Source: Lateolabrax maculatus (Eukaryota > Chordata > Actinopteri > Acropomatiformes > Lateolabracidae). From it: a stretch of DNA of 64,000 bases. The stretch is from NCBI GenBank assembly GCA_031216445.1, contig CM062198.1:434001-498000 (forward strand). The letters run 5' to 3'. Positions 37,208 through 48,661 of this stretch are shown in pieces. The notes beneath the pieces are model-generated. The model did no database searches, was not told where the DNA came from, and worked only from the letters and a program-made list of their open reading frames with translations. How positions within the stretch are numbered: position 1 is the first letter of the stretch; each line of letters begins with the position of its first letter. The position numbers were made by a program, and so were the translations under genes.

Positions 37208-37374
37208 TTATCGAAAACATACTTTTTCTAAATTAATCCAGTTCAAGTAGACTGAGCTGGTGAGATTTTTCAACCACAAATTACAAGTAACTTACTAAAA
37301 GTGAGTGTTAATAGCAATTTGATAAAAAATGATTTAAGTCAATTTACTATTTTTAATTAAATACCATGTTTGCA
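37208..37374. other. 5' subterminal region of the complete transposon
   Basis: AT-rich, gene-free DNA between the hAT remnant and the terminal repeat. Several AAGTTACTTGTA and TTAATT type words recall the subterminal DNA at the other end; no long inverted match. Confidence 0.5.
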
Positions 37375-37387
37375 TTTACAGTGTACT
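37375..37387. repeat. Right terminal repeat TTTACAGTG and target duplication TACT
   Basis: Inverse partner of 29978-29990. The element boundary interrupts a codon run of the ERV reverse transcriptase, and the RT frame continues at 29981. Confidence 0.8.
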
Positions 37388-38443
37388 GCTGTCCTTGATA
37401 TGTAAAAGCAAACAGATACTGTGAATCTGGGTGTAATGGCACACTAACAAATGCTGTGTACCAACAGGCGTCATGTGGGATATTAGAAAGCAAAGTATGT
37501 GGGTCTGGAACCACAGGTACTTCTGCATCTACAGTGGAATTAATGGCGCACAAATCATGCACCAATCGATAGTCACTAGAGTTTATTTTGTTTTATTGGA
37601 CAAGTTGGTGTATTACACAGACTTTTTGTTGGTTTTAACACACCTGCTGCTACCAAGCCCTTGATGGTGGGTCTTATACCTGCTATTTGGTGTGGTTTCA
37701 TGGGATATTGTTTTTGGTATGGCAACACAATGCCCTCTTTTGCTTTGATGTGAACTGGCTGTGCTGACCTAACTAGCCCTACATCTGTTTTATGATGTGA
37801 CCATAACTCATGTGGTATCTGATGTAGTAGCACACTATGTTCTTCTGAGAGTGGCAGTTGAGTAGGGAATCTCTGACTTAGTAGCACTTGGGCTCTTGTT
37901 CCTTTGTCATATGCTCGCAGAAATATTTTCACATATTGTCCATCGGAGGATGACTGCACATGCGTGTTCTGAGTTGGTTTCCATACAGTCACTTGTAGTG
38001 CTGCCTTCACCATCGGTCCTAGGTCACGTGATTCATGTCGATTAGCTATCAGGAGTGTAACATGTGGGACGGAGCTGGTGACTTGAAACCAGGGACGTAG
38101 TTCTGGTGGTAGAGTAACTGCTGCTGCTGGTCCTTGTGGTCCAACATACAGGTCTTGACATATTACAGATAATATTTTGCCTGTAATCAACTCTGTCCAG
38201 CATTCTTTGTAGTCAGTATGTTGCTGAGTCTCATCATACATCAGAGTGCAGTGCAGCGGCAGTCGTGGTTCTTGTGCTGTGGGCAGTTCTTTCTGTATCC
38301 AGGCTTTTCACACACTCCATTGGTGTGCAAGTTCTGAGTCAGCTGGCCATTGGATCCAGTATACTGCAGGCTGCACATATGTGAGTGTCTTTTGTCTTTC
38401 TCTTCGTCTGCCAGTGTGCTCTAAGTCTTACAGTATCTCTTGC
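37384..38443 (-). pseudogene. pol: ERV pol front half (pre-RT region and RT N-terminal part)
   Basis: Minus-strand retroviral remnant. It begins at the LINE junction, contains an in-frame TGA at 38308-38310, runs as a 221-codon open frame (37576-38241) through the region before RT into the RT fingers (ELWSHHKTDVGLV, CPIKQNKL), and after a break continues as MVHDLCAIN... and SVPLHPDSQYLFAFTY until the transposon cuts it at 37384. The rest of RT (YVDD part) is on the far side of the transposon. No gag and no 5' LTR are seen. Confidence 0.75.
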
Positions 38444-39068
38444 TGGAACATTTGAAGCAGGCTGGTATGTGGGATATCTCCAGTGAAGTGTTAAAGATAT
38501 CTGTGAACACCAGAGACAGCTGGTCAGCACAGTGCTTCAGGGTGGATGGAGAGACAGAGTCTGGCCCGGCTGCTTTGTGGAGGTTCTGTCTCTTGTATTG
38601 TCTGTTAACATCCCTCTCCAGGATTGAGAGAGGTGTCACTGTGGACGGGAAGGGGGCCTCTGAGGTTTGAAGTTGTGGAGAGGCCCAGGCCCCTGCAGTG
38701 GTGGGAGAGGTGAAGCTGGTGGCCTGGGGCTGGTGGATGGAGTCCCAGGGGATTGTGTCTGGACTGTCCCATTGTCTTTCGAAACGACAGTAGAACTTGT
38801 TCAGATTGTTGGAAAGGCGCAAGTCGTTAGCAGAGTGGGGGGCTCTGGGTTTGTAATGGGTGAGCTCTCTGAGCCCCTTCCAGACAGAAGCAGAGTCCTT
38901 GGCTGAGAACTGGTGTTGGAGTTTCTCAGAATACAGTCGTTTAGCTCCCCTCACCTCCTTGCTAAACCTGTACTTTGCCTCTTTGAACCTGCTTCTGTCT
39001 CCACTCCTAAATGCTTCCTCCTTTTGCGACCTTAGCTGTCTGAGAGGGGTTGGCTGTGTTGTATCTTC
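38444..39068 (-). mobile_element. LINE fragment, L2/CR1-like RT start
   Basis: Coding remnant with RRQ/KEE-rich linker, SASVWKGLRELTHYKP, LNKFYCRFERQ and AAGPDSVSPSTLKHCADQL, typical of the region just before and at the start of RT in fish L2-type LINEs. Ends abruptly at both sides: against the LTR end at 39069 and against ERV sequence at about 38443. The rest of RT is missing. Confidence 0.75.
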
Positions 39069-39504
39069 TGTAGCGATGATGTGATGATGATGAAGGAATC
39101 TCCGCTGACACCGACTTAGTTGTATAAAAAGGTTTATTACAAAAAGTACAGCGTCAAAACAAGCACCATGGATTGCCTGTGAGAAGATCCGAAGCCAATG
39201 TGAATCTCCCCCGTTTTCCACTCAAACTACACCTTTTAAAGCCTCATGGTATAGCTAATGTGTGGTGACAAGATAGGCTCAGAGCCAACCTCATAACCAT
39301 ACATGGCTATTTTACAGAAAGGGAAGGTGGAACCTATAGTTCAGGTTGAAACTGATCTCATCTCTTTGGAACTTTAGGAAAACAACCCCCAAGGGGCACC
39401 CATCTATGAAAGTAGCCAGACCTTGGACATAGGCTTATCTAAACATTTCCCACACAAGTATCTAAACATTGGATCCACACAAGTATCTAAACATTGGACA
39501 CACA
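39069..39504 (-). repeat. ERV 3' LTR, 436 bp
   Basis: Starts TG and ends CA on the minus strand. Contains a TATA-like TTTAAAAGG (39240-39232), an AATAAA polyadenylation signal (39138-39133) and a GT/C-rich end after it. Near its start a word of about 22 bp (AATGTTTAGATACTTGTGTG) is repeated twice in tandem. It is in the right place and orientation for the 3' LTR of the adjacent pol remnant. No second LTR lies in the window, so age by LTR divergence is not possible here. Confidence 0.65.
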
Positions 39505-40253
39505 TGGGAGAGACATCTCTCAGCTCAGACACCTCATTTTACTTAAATTTGGGTCAATTTGGTTGCTTCTTCAGCTGTCATGGTTTGGTGTAGGTTTATC
39601 TATGTGCATTGATTTCGTGAACATTGTACCACTACCATCACTGTCCCTTCTTATAGGCATTGTCTGTGAACCACATGCGTGTCTATTTTTATGCCTTCTG
39701 GTCCTAATGTCAATGTTTGATTGTATTGAGCTGACTTTATATACGTGAGTGTGATTACGTTGTTTACTGGTACTCCTCCTCTCAGCCAGTCTCTGTGATC
39801 ATCTTTGTCCTTGGATCTTGAAGCTGTCTATCTTCCAGTTGGGAGGCTTCACCGTCCCTTTCTGGATCGTGCTGTGCCCTTGCTGTCTCACCTGGATCCC
39901 TCGCTCTGCAGCAATGGTTTAAATGGAACCAACATTTCTTACCCTCTACTTTCAGCGCAGTTGGGGTAGTTAGGATAACCTTAAAGGGTCCTTCTCACCT
40001 TGGTTGGTCCCACTTTCGTTTGAACACCTTTACGTAGACCCAGTCTCCAGGTTCAACTCTCCTTAGCTGCTCTGGAATGTCAGCGTCTCTGTCCTCAGAC
40101 ACAGCTTTTACCTGTTGGAGCACAGCTTTGTGTATTTGCGTTAGGTGTCGTAGGTAGCATGTTAGTTCTCGTTCACATTGCTCGCATACGGCCCTCTACA
40201 AAAGGGAACCGGCATCGGTCTCCCTGTAAGTGCCTCGTGTGGTATTAGATGTG
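39505..40253 (-). pseudogene. pol: ERV integrase C-terminal domain and degenerate downstream region
   Basis: The minus strand from about 40230 to 39830 encodes a recognisable integrase C-terminal domain (GDWVYVKVFKRKWDQPR, then EGPFKVILTTPTALKVEG) of the class I type, broken by an in-frame TGA at 39995-39997. Between this and the LTR (39505-39800), where env would start, no credible open frame remains; env is deleted. Confidence 0.65.
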
Positions 40254-40748
40254 TTAGTCTCTTAGCTTAGTGTTAGTGTTAGTTAGTGTTCGTATAGCCA
40301 TCAAAGCAAGTGGCAATGCATCTACCCAATTGATTTTATACTGACTGTCTGCTCTAATTTTTGCAAGTTTTGCTTTTAGCATGCCATTTGCCCTTTCCAC
40401 TACTCTCTGTGACTGTGGGTGATACACACATCTGAACTTCTGTTTGATTCCTAGCATTTTTAGGGCTTTTTTTATTGTCTCAGCTACAAACGCAGGTCGG
40501 AAAAATGGTGACCACCAGACTGCTTGAAGGCGTCTCAACACCTCCCCACTTGTGCAATGGTCCTGACCATGCGCACTACGTGTAGCAACCTGTACCAAAG
40601 ATGTTGGGAGGACAATATGTCCATGTGCACTTCGCCATAGCCCATGTGATGGACCTTCTTCAGTGATTATACTTGCCCCCCTTTTTGCCCATACAGAATG
40701 TGCATATGGACTTGCCTGATGTTGTGCTGCTATTATATAGCAGCACAT
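40254..40748 (-). pseudogene. pol: ERV integrase with internal deletion
   Basis: A 164-codon open frame. It begins in the zinc-binding part (motif LRRLQAVWWSPFF) and passes directly into the second half of the catalytic core (PAFVAETIKKAL, HPQSQRVVERANGML), so the middle of the core with the first two acidic catalytic residues is gone. The last Glu of the triad (in VERAN) is present. The end of the frame is disturbed by an ACTAAC short repeat. The left half of this gene is absent from all other units, which leave it at 40474. Confidence 0.75.
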
Positions 40749-40756
40749 ATATATAG

Positions 40757-40758
<2 letters not shown>

Positions 40759-40816
<58 letters not shown>
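40759..40816. repeat. (AT)n tract, 58 bp, uninterrupted
   Basis: Longest pure AT run of the series; the equivalent tracts are at 5911-5945, 11773-11790, 17618-17664, 23498-23560, 29388-29430, 46650-46688, 52593-52608 and 58442-58457. Confidence 0.95.
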
Positions 40817-40818
<2 letters not shown>

Positions 40819-41030
40819 TTTGTCAGTGGTTCACAATCTCCAGCTACTAGCAGTGGTCCTATACAGGTGGGTGTAGCTATGCGTTTTGCGGCTTCATCTG
40901 CTAAGTTGTTGCCTTTAGCTATCAGGGAATTCGTTTTTTGATGAGCTACGCATTTAATGATGGCTAACACTTTTGGATGGTGTATGGCTTCTAGTAAAGC
41001 TGAGATGGCAGAAATGACGACATGTGTCTC
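40817..41030 (-). pseudogene. pol: ERV RNase H C-terminal remnant, U7
   Basis: Encodes ISALLEAIHHPKVLAIIKC and VAHQKTNSL..GNNLADEAAKRIA, the last part of an RNase H domain. The front of RNase H and most of the connection region are deleted. It is closed by the AT tract. Confidence 0.8.
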
Positions 41031-41367
41031 ACCGTTTGTGGTTTGGGAGCTTTCGATACTGCCTCAATTTGTGAGGGCACTATAGCTCATTTAGTGCCAC
41101 AGAGTTGTCTACCTAAGTATTCAACCTGTGTCTGGCAAAACTGTAATTTATTTTTACTCACCTTGTGAGCCCCCTTTTCTAAAGCCATCAGGGCTGAGAC
41201 TGAGTCTTGTGCACATTGAGCTTTGGAGGTGCTACATATCAAGAGATCATCTACATATTGTAGTACTGTACTGGACACGTCTAGGTGTTGCAGGTCATTA
41301 GCCAATACTCGACTGAATATTGAGGGACTTTCAACATAGCTCTGCGGGAGACGTGTGTACGTATACT
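41031..41367 (-). pseudogene. pol: ERV reverse transcriptase C-terminal half, U7
   Basis: Enters at the transposon end (41367) with YTRLPQSYVESPSIFSR, has the YVDD catalytic motif and the thumb start (NKLQFCQTQVEYLGRQ). It ends at TGA 41087-41089, with a few more connection-domain codons in the same frame (IVPSQIEAVSKAPKPQTVR). The N-terminal half is at 37384-38241. Confidence 0.85.
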
Positions 41368-42718
41368 CACTGTAAAATCTAATTAGTTGACCTTACTTAA
41401 AAAAAGTATGCAAACTCGTTGCAAATTAAGCAAAGTAATCTTAAGAATAGTGAGTTAGAAAAGCTTGTTTATTTTAAGTGTGCAGTACCAAATCAAGTAG
41501 TACAACTAAAAAAAAAAAAAAAAAGTTCATGTAACTTAATAGCCATGCTTAGTGTTAACTTAATTTTTTCATTTTGTGTGGACTGCTTGATACAAATTTA
41601 ACCCCACTTAGAATTATGATACCTACTACTTACTACTCACTCATTTTTTTTCAGTTCATTTCAGTTCAGTTAAATTAAACAAACCAATTTCCTTGAATGG
41701 GTCCTTGTCCTTCTCCCATTTCTTATCTATTTTAGCTGTTATTACCTAATAAAGGGAAAAACACCACAAACATATACTTTAAAAGAACACTCACTGGGTT
41801 TGTTCAGCTGCATTACAACATTTATTAAAAAAATAATTGCATCACTGACAGATCTAGACTGAACAATAAATGTTCGATATTGTTACTTTTGATTCCAATT
41901 CTCCAATATAAAATGTGTGTTTTATCACTCATGTAATAACCTTACAATAAACAATAAAATGACTGTTCTCTATCCTCTTGTCATATTTAATGTATTTTAA
42001 AGCTAGTTGCAAAATTGCTCATAGTGTGATCTATGTCTGTTAGGCTATTGTAATAACAATATGCATTAAATCTATTATTCAGCCTCAAGTGTTCTGTTCC
42101 CAAGTATCACTTTCTTGTACATTCAAGTACAAAACAGCAGCTAAACAACAAACTTGTGGTTTGATTTGACTGTAGAACATGACATGGACATGGCAAAAAT
42201 AAAACCACATTTTTGTGAGCTAATTCTATGCATGTAACAGTCTCACAATATTAAACAGGTAAACACCTGATAATTACAGGACTTCAGTGCATGCAAAATC
42301 ATTGCATTTCTGATCAAAACTGAAAGTACAACAAATGCTTTTGTGTCCCAAAGCGAGCATCAGTCCAAGGTTTAAACCAACACAGAAAAACATCACTCCT
42401 TGGGTTTTGTATTTGTACTACATTATAACTACTATAATTAAAAGTTTTCCCAAAACACAAATGTAAACAGGTCAACCTTGCTAGGTTCCTTTCTGACAAC
42501 ATTATCTAACAACTCTTTGCAACACAAGGTGGCGCTATTTCCACCATTAGCATACTAGCATAACATGGTACACTTTAATAGAATTTTTTTTTTTTTTGAG
42601 ATCATAAACAAGCCAGCTCAGTTGCATGAAAGCATAAAACTTTCTCTGATAACAGGAGAACATTAACTGCTGCATAATTTACAAAGTGCTATCTGACAGC
42701 TGATGGCTCTTTACTGGT

Positions 42719-45700
42719 CTAACCCAGTAGACTGTTCTTCAAAGTTAACAGTTTTGGTGGGAGGTTTTCTTTCCCAGTCCAAGCATCACAGTCTGAATGA
42801 AGTTGAGTGTATTTGCCATGCATTTTGGGTAATCCAAATGCAAAGCATATGTAAGCCCAAATAACAGACAAACTGCCTGAGGCAAGTTTTTTTATATGAT
42901 CCATGATGATACCTCCCTCCAGAATGATGGCAGTGGAGATGGGCTGGAGGTCTACTGAACTTGGACCCTCATGAGGATTATCTTCACTGACAACTGTCAG
43001 CACACCGACAGTGCATTCTAGGGCCTCGTCTCTCGCTGTACCCTACAAAGACACACACACACATTCTTCAGCATGGCAATTTATGCTCTTCTAAACATTC
43101 ATTTTTAATGTTGAAAGCATTTGCTAGGGAATATGGTTTTAAATATGTGTTCACACTGGATTGTTACAATATAACCAACAAAATAAATGTGGTATGATTA
43201 AACTAAAGCTATGGTCCACAAGGTCCATATATTCTTAAACAGTGACACTGACTTTTCAGCCTGGACTCCTGCTCCTTAGATTTACAATTAATTAATGTGT
43301 ACAACGTTTATGTGGCAAATTTCATTTTTATTTACTGGCTGTTTAAATACCTCTCAGATTAGCTGTGGAGGAATTGCCATACAAAATACATCAATCACTG
43401 TACAAAATGTATATTGTATATTGTGCAGATAAAATTACATCTTCTATGTCAGCACAGATATAGTTCTATTTTAATGCAGACCAAACTTTTTCTTATGTGC
43501 AAGTACTTACAGAGCATGTCTTGAAGAATTCACTGGAGTCGTCACCAAGTAAAATAGGAATGCCTTTGAGGACAACAGAGCGAAGTACTGTCACGTCTGG
43601 TGTCTAATGATACACAGAGAGAGAAAAGACCAGTTAACAGAGTAATTTGCAAGGCACAAGCACAAGTCAGACAGGAAATAGAATAGGTTGGGCTGGATCA
43701 TCTCATTTAGAACTTGATTGATGAACTATCACACAGATCAAAAGCAAAATTAACCTACTTACCATCCAGCTCATGTGCTGCATCAGCTCACTGAGCTTCT
43801 GGCCAACAGTTCCCCTTCTTGTTTTGAAAAGTTCAATGAAACGTGGGGTATACTGGTCCAGAGCCTCAAAGAAGTCTCCCTCAAGATTCTTACTTGCGAT
43901 TCTGTTGAACTCAGCAAACACCTGAAAAGTAGAGAGAGGGGTGGGTAGGGATGCAGAGATGGCAGAAGTGTTAACATTCCAACAAGTGTGTTTGGATTTC
44001 TAGCCACACACCTTGAATTTCTTTTTGATAGGCATTATTTTATTGGTTGAGAACAAAAATAGTTTACCTGTCTGTGAAGAGTGCTGGCCATCGTTCAACA
44101 ATGTTCTGTACAGCAGGTTCCTTTTCTACAATTTCTTGTCTGCGTAGTGGGAATGACTGGTCCATCATTTGTGAGATGAGAGTGCCATTGGGTTGTTTCT
44201 TCTTCATTTCTTCCACGAGAACCTTTCTGGCATTTTCAAGGCTTGTTTCATCATGTCCTTCAGGTAAGTTAGGTAGGTAGTTTGCTTCACCTCTTTTTGG
44301 CCGTTTGATATTCTTGCTTGAGGATTCTCCTTCTGGGTTGCCTTTACTTCTTTTGCCTCCATTGATTGCTACATCCTCACATCCAGCTTTTTGAAGCTTT
44401 GTGCGATAATTTAAGGCTGTTTTTCCAGCCATACCATCTGTGTGGTCCAGGCTCAGTGAGGCAGGGGTGTTTGCTAATTAGTGCTTTTGCAACACTGCTG
44501 AAGTCATCATCTTTAGGGTAAGCCTTGAAACTGTACATCGTCTCAGCAAGCTTTTCTAGTATGTCATGCTTCATATCTCGTGGTAGAGTCATACGTGTTC
44601 CATCCTTCATAAAGGCAAGATCTGCCTGTCTGAGTCTATAGTCAACATCAACTGAGAAATTGGGTATGTCAAAGAAATCTGGCCACTGTTGTCTTAGCGA
44701 TGGTGATGCTCTTCCTGTCGACAGGATCTCAGTGTCTGCTGTGCTGCACTCAGTGTCTGATGTTGTGGTGGGTGATGACAATGCGGTTAAATGGAGAGTC
44801 ACAAGAGGGATGATTTTGAGCGTAGCTCTTTCAGGTAAATCAGTTATTTCAGTCAAATTGCAGAGGGCATTATGGAAGTCTTGATCTTCATACTGCAGTT
44901 TAAAGTCATACTGCAGTGACAGTTTATCTACCAGTTGCACTTTTAATTCTTCAATAGACTGTGGTCTCTCATTTAAAGTCAACTTCCTGATATCATCTTC
45001 AGCGATGATGAGTAGAGCAAGCTGAATGGAATGAAGAGAGGAGCGATATTTAGGGTGTAGATTTCCAAGTACCCAGTAGATGGCAGCTTGTGTTTCTTTC
45101 TGGAGGTTCCCAAGGGCTTAGCCACCTCAAAATCATCTATGTACAAGAAAAGAGCAATCCTGAATTCTTCCTCTGTCAAGAGAGAATTGTCTTTAAACCG
45201 GTAACCATCCCTGTGAGATCTGTATCCTTGTGACAAATTTGTCTCAGATGACATGGCCTTATCTAAAATTTCTCCATTGTTTAGTAATGTCTGCAGCATT
45301 TTTAGTATGGGGATATACACAACTGTCTGCCTGTCATTTTTTAGGACAAACTCAATAGGCGTCACCACTGAGAATTCTTTTCAAATGTATGATGTTCGCT
45401 TGCTAGTGGTTGACAATGACCCCCTAGTAGAAGTGAATTTCAGGAATACATTATTCTCAGTAAATACTTTAGCTATCTCACTCACTTAAGAGTCCTCAAC
45501 ATCTCCACAATGTTGATTTAGTATTTTTCCAACCGAGGTATGTAACAATGGCTGTGAAAGCACATAAATTTGGTTGATCTGCTCTATAACTTCTTGCAGG
45601 GCATTTTCAGAGATGTTAAGAATCGATGACATTTTCAGAAAAACAGCAGCTACATTATGTTCCAACTGACTCTCCAAGTCTCCCACATCTTCATTGAGCT

Positions 45701-46217
45701 CAGTAACCTCAAACTCAACCTGATCAGTTTCAGGGGCACTATCCTCAGGTTGAATATTTATATTAGGTGGAGGTACCTCAAGTACATTATGTGACACAAT
45801 TTCAGGTTTGAATGCCATCTTATTGTGGTCTTGATGTTCTTTGCTTTTATGTGCATTAAAGGTTGAATAAACATTGCTCTGAAAGCTACAGCCTTGATAT
45901 GGACAGGAAACCTTTTGCTTCAGCTTCAAATGTCTTCGTAAATGGGTAAAAAAGTCAGCTCCAGTGCAAGGCTCCACAAAGTCACACAGCTGACAATGGA
46001 AAGCAGTTTCACCCACGTTCCCCAGGTCCTTTTGAGTGTGCCATGTTGATAAGTGGACTTTGAGTGCATTGAAAGATTTAAATGTGCACAGGCACTCCTT
46101 ATAAAGGCACGGTAGTGGTGATATTCGAGTGTGGCACCCGTGTTTTAAGCGGTAATGCTTAAGTAAGAAGCACCTCTTTTCAGCACAAAATGTGCAGTAC
46201 TTACACAACCACTGCAT
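42719..46217 (-). pseudogene. Transposase/PB1-SAMD3-like fusion pseudogene, U7
   Basis: Shared lesions as in the reference copy. Only silent or intronic copy-specific changes noticed (near 43954 and 44157). Confidence 0.8.
45486..46217 (-). CDS. Four-finger C2H2 ORF (243 aa), U7
   Basis: Protein identical to the U2 copy. Stop TAA at 45486-45488. Confidence 0.6.
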   Translation of the reverse strand: MQWLCKYCTFCAEKRCFLLKHYRLKHGCHTRISPLPCLYKECLCTFKSFNALKVHLSTWHTQKDLGNVGETAFHCQLCDFVEPCTGADFFTHLRRHLKLKQKVSCPYQGCSFQSNVYSTFNAHKSKEHQDHNKMAFKPEIVSHNVLEVPPPNINIQPEDSAPETDQVEFEVTELNEDVGDLESQLEHNVAAVFLKMSSILNISENALQEVIEQINQIYVLSQPLLHTSVGKILNQHCGDVEDS

Positions 46218-46365
46218 AGGAAGTTTTTTGTCTTCTTGAAAAATCTGAAAAGAAAAGATCATTTTAGCATCAAGCCCGGCAAAATAGAAACAAAAAACAA
46301 AAACACTAACATGCAGTATCAGACTTGAAATACCAGAGCAACAGAAAAAAACCTTCCTTGCAAAA

Positions 46366-47239
46366 TTGTCTCAGCTACAAACGCAGGTCGGAAAAATGGT
46401 GACCACCAGACTGCTTGAAGGCGTCTCAACACCTCCCCACTTGTGCAATGGTCCTGACCATGCGCACTACGTGTAGCAACCTGTACCAAAGATGTTGGGA
46501 GGACAATATGTCCATGTGCACTTCGCCATAGCCCATGTGATGGACCTTCTTCAGTGATTATACTTGCCCCCCTTTTTGCCCATACAGAATGTGCATATGG
46601 ACTTGCCTGATGTTGTGCTGCTATTACATAGCAGCACATATATATAGCTCATATATATATATATATATATATATATCATATATATATAAGTTTGTCAGTG
46701 GTTCACAATCTCCAGCTACTAGCAGTGGTCCTATACAGGTGGGTGTAGCTATGCGTTTTGCGGCTTCATCTGCTAAGTTGTTGCCTTTAGCTATCAGGGA
46801 ATTCGTTTTTTGATGAGCTACGCATTTAATGATGGCTAACACTTTTGGATGGTGTATGGCTTCTAGTAAAGCTGAGATGGCAGAAATGACGACATGTGTC
46901 TCACCGTTTGTGGTTTGGGAGCTTTCGATACTGCCTCAATTTGTGAGGGCACTATAGCTCATTTAGTGCCACAGAGTTGTCTACCTAAGTATTCAACCTG
47001 TGTCTGGCAAAACTGTAATTTATTTTTACTCACCTTGTGAGCCCCCTTTTCTAAAGCCATCAGGGCTGAGACTGAGTCTTGTGCACATTGAGCTTTGGAG
47101 GTGCTACATATCAAGAGATCATCTACATATTGTAGTACTGTACTGGACACGTCTAGGTGTTGCAGGTCATTAGCCAATACTCGACTGAATATTGAGGGAC
47201 TTTCAACATAGCTCTGCGGGAGACGTGTGTACGTATACT
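46366..47239 (-). mobile_element. pol: ERV pol fragment between U7 and U8
   Basis: Same parts as elsewhere: RT stop at 46959-46961, (AT)n tract 46650-46688 with internal CAT, integrase start with RSAHG. Confidence 0.85.
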
Positions 47240-47466
47240 CACTGTAAAATCTAATTAGTTGACCTTACTTAAAAAAAAGTATGCAAACTCGTTGCAAATT
47301 AAGCAAAGTAATCTTAAAAATAGTGAGTTAGAAAAGCTTGTTTATTTTAAGTGTGCAGTACCAAATCAAGTAGTACAACTAAAAAAAAAAAAAAAAAAGT
47401 TCATGTAACTTAATAGCCATGCTTAGTGTTAACTTAATTTTTTCATTTTGTGTGGACTGCTTGATA

Positions 47467-47596
47467 CATGCCATTTGCCCTTTCCACTACTCTCTGTGAC
47501 TGTGGGTGATACACACATCTGAACTTCTGTTTGATTCCTAGCATTTTTAGGGCTTTTTTTATTGTCTCAGCTACAAACGCAGGTCGGAAAAATGGT
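47467..47596 (-). other. Integrase-derived patch, second occurrence
   Basis: Same 130-bp insert and same edges as 794-923; source-like sequence at 40380-40509. Confidence 0.9.
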
Positions 47597-48661
47597 TCAT
47601 TTCAGTTCAGTTAAATTAAACAAACCAATTTCCTTGAATGGGTCCTTGTCCTTCTCCCATTTCTTATCTATTTTAGCTGTTATTACCTAATAAAGGGAAA
47701 AACACCACAAACATATACTTTAAAAGAACACTCACTGGGTTTGTTCAGCTGCATTACAACATTTATTAAAAAAATAATTGCATCACTGACAGATCTAGAC
47801 TGAACAATAAATGTTCGATATTGTTACTTTTGATTCCAATTCTCCAATATAAAATGTGTGTTTTATCACTCATGTAATAACCTTACAATAAACAATAAAA
47901 TGACTGTTCTCTATCCTCTTGTCATATTTAATGTATTTTAAAGCTAGTTGCAAAATTGCTCATAGTGTGATCTATGTCTGTTAGGCTATTGTAATAACAA
48001 TATGCATTAAATCTATTATTCAGCCTCAAGTGTTCTGTTCCCAAGTATCACTTTCTTGTACATTCAAGTACAAAACAGCAGCTAAACAACAAACTTGTGG
48101 TTTGATTTGACTGTAGAACATGACATGGACATGGCAAAAATAAAACCACATTTTTGTGAGCTAATTCTATGCATGTAACAGTCTCACAATATTAAACAGG
48201 TAAACACCTGATAATTACAGGACTTCAGTGCATGCAAAATCATTGCATTTCTGATCAAAACTGAAAGTACAACAAATGCTTTTGTGTCCCAAAGCGAGCA
48301 TCAGTCCAAGGTTTAAACCAACACAGAAAAACATCACTCCTTGGGTTTTGTATTTGTACTACATTATAACTACTATAATTAAAAGTTTTCCCAAAACACA
48401 AATGTAAACAGGTCAACCTTGCTAGGTTCCTTTCTGACAACATTATCTAACAACTCTTTGCAACACAAGGTGGCGCTATTTCCACCATTAGCATACTAGC
48501 ATAACATGGTACACTTTAATAGAATTTTTTTTTTTTTTTTGAGATCATAAACAAGCCAGCTCAGTTGCATGAAAGCATAAAACTTTCTCTGATAACAGGA
48601 GAACATTAACTGCTGCATAATTTACAAAGTGCTATCTGACAGCTGATGGCTCTTTACTGGT

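Larger units (their letters stand above)
29982..37383 (-). mobile_element. Complete EnSpm/CACTA-like (CMC-type) transposon, 7,402 bp, U6
   Basis: The only copy in the window with both ends: CACTGTAAA at 29982-29990, TTTACAGTG at 37375-37383, and TACT duplicated outside both. From right to left it holds a hAT remnant, a candidate promoter and 5' exon, a foldback element inside intron 1, a second small exon, the fusion pseudogene, a 3' UTR and the subterminal DNA. CACTG termini and a transposase-like segment point to the CACTA/Mirage/Chapaev group. The 4-bp duplication is longer than the 2-3 bp usual for CACTA and would fit Chapaev-like elements, so the superfamily is not settled. It is non-autonomous: the transposase part is truncated and broken. 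Confidence 0.75.
41368..46365 (-). mobile_element. 5'-truncated EnSpm/CACTA-like element, U7 copy
   Basis: CACTGTAAA at 41368, truncation junction at 46365. The gene-free 3' part is 41368-42718. It shares the AAAATGACTG / GTTGCAAAA variant pair with U1, U6, U8 and U9; U2-U5 and U10 have the alternative pair. Confidence 0.7.

Noticed and set aside
39494..39748. An 84-codon hydrophobic plus-strand frame beside the LTR
   Set aside because: Antisense to the degenerate ERV region downstream of integrase; hydrophobicity comes from T-rich composition.
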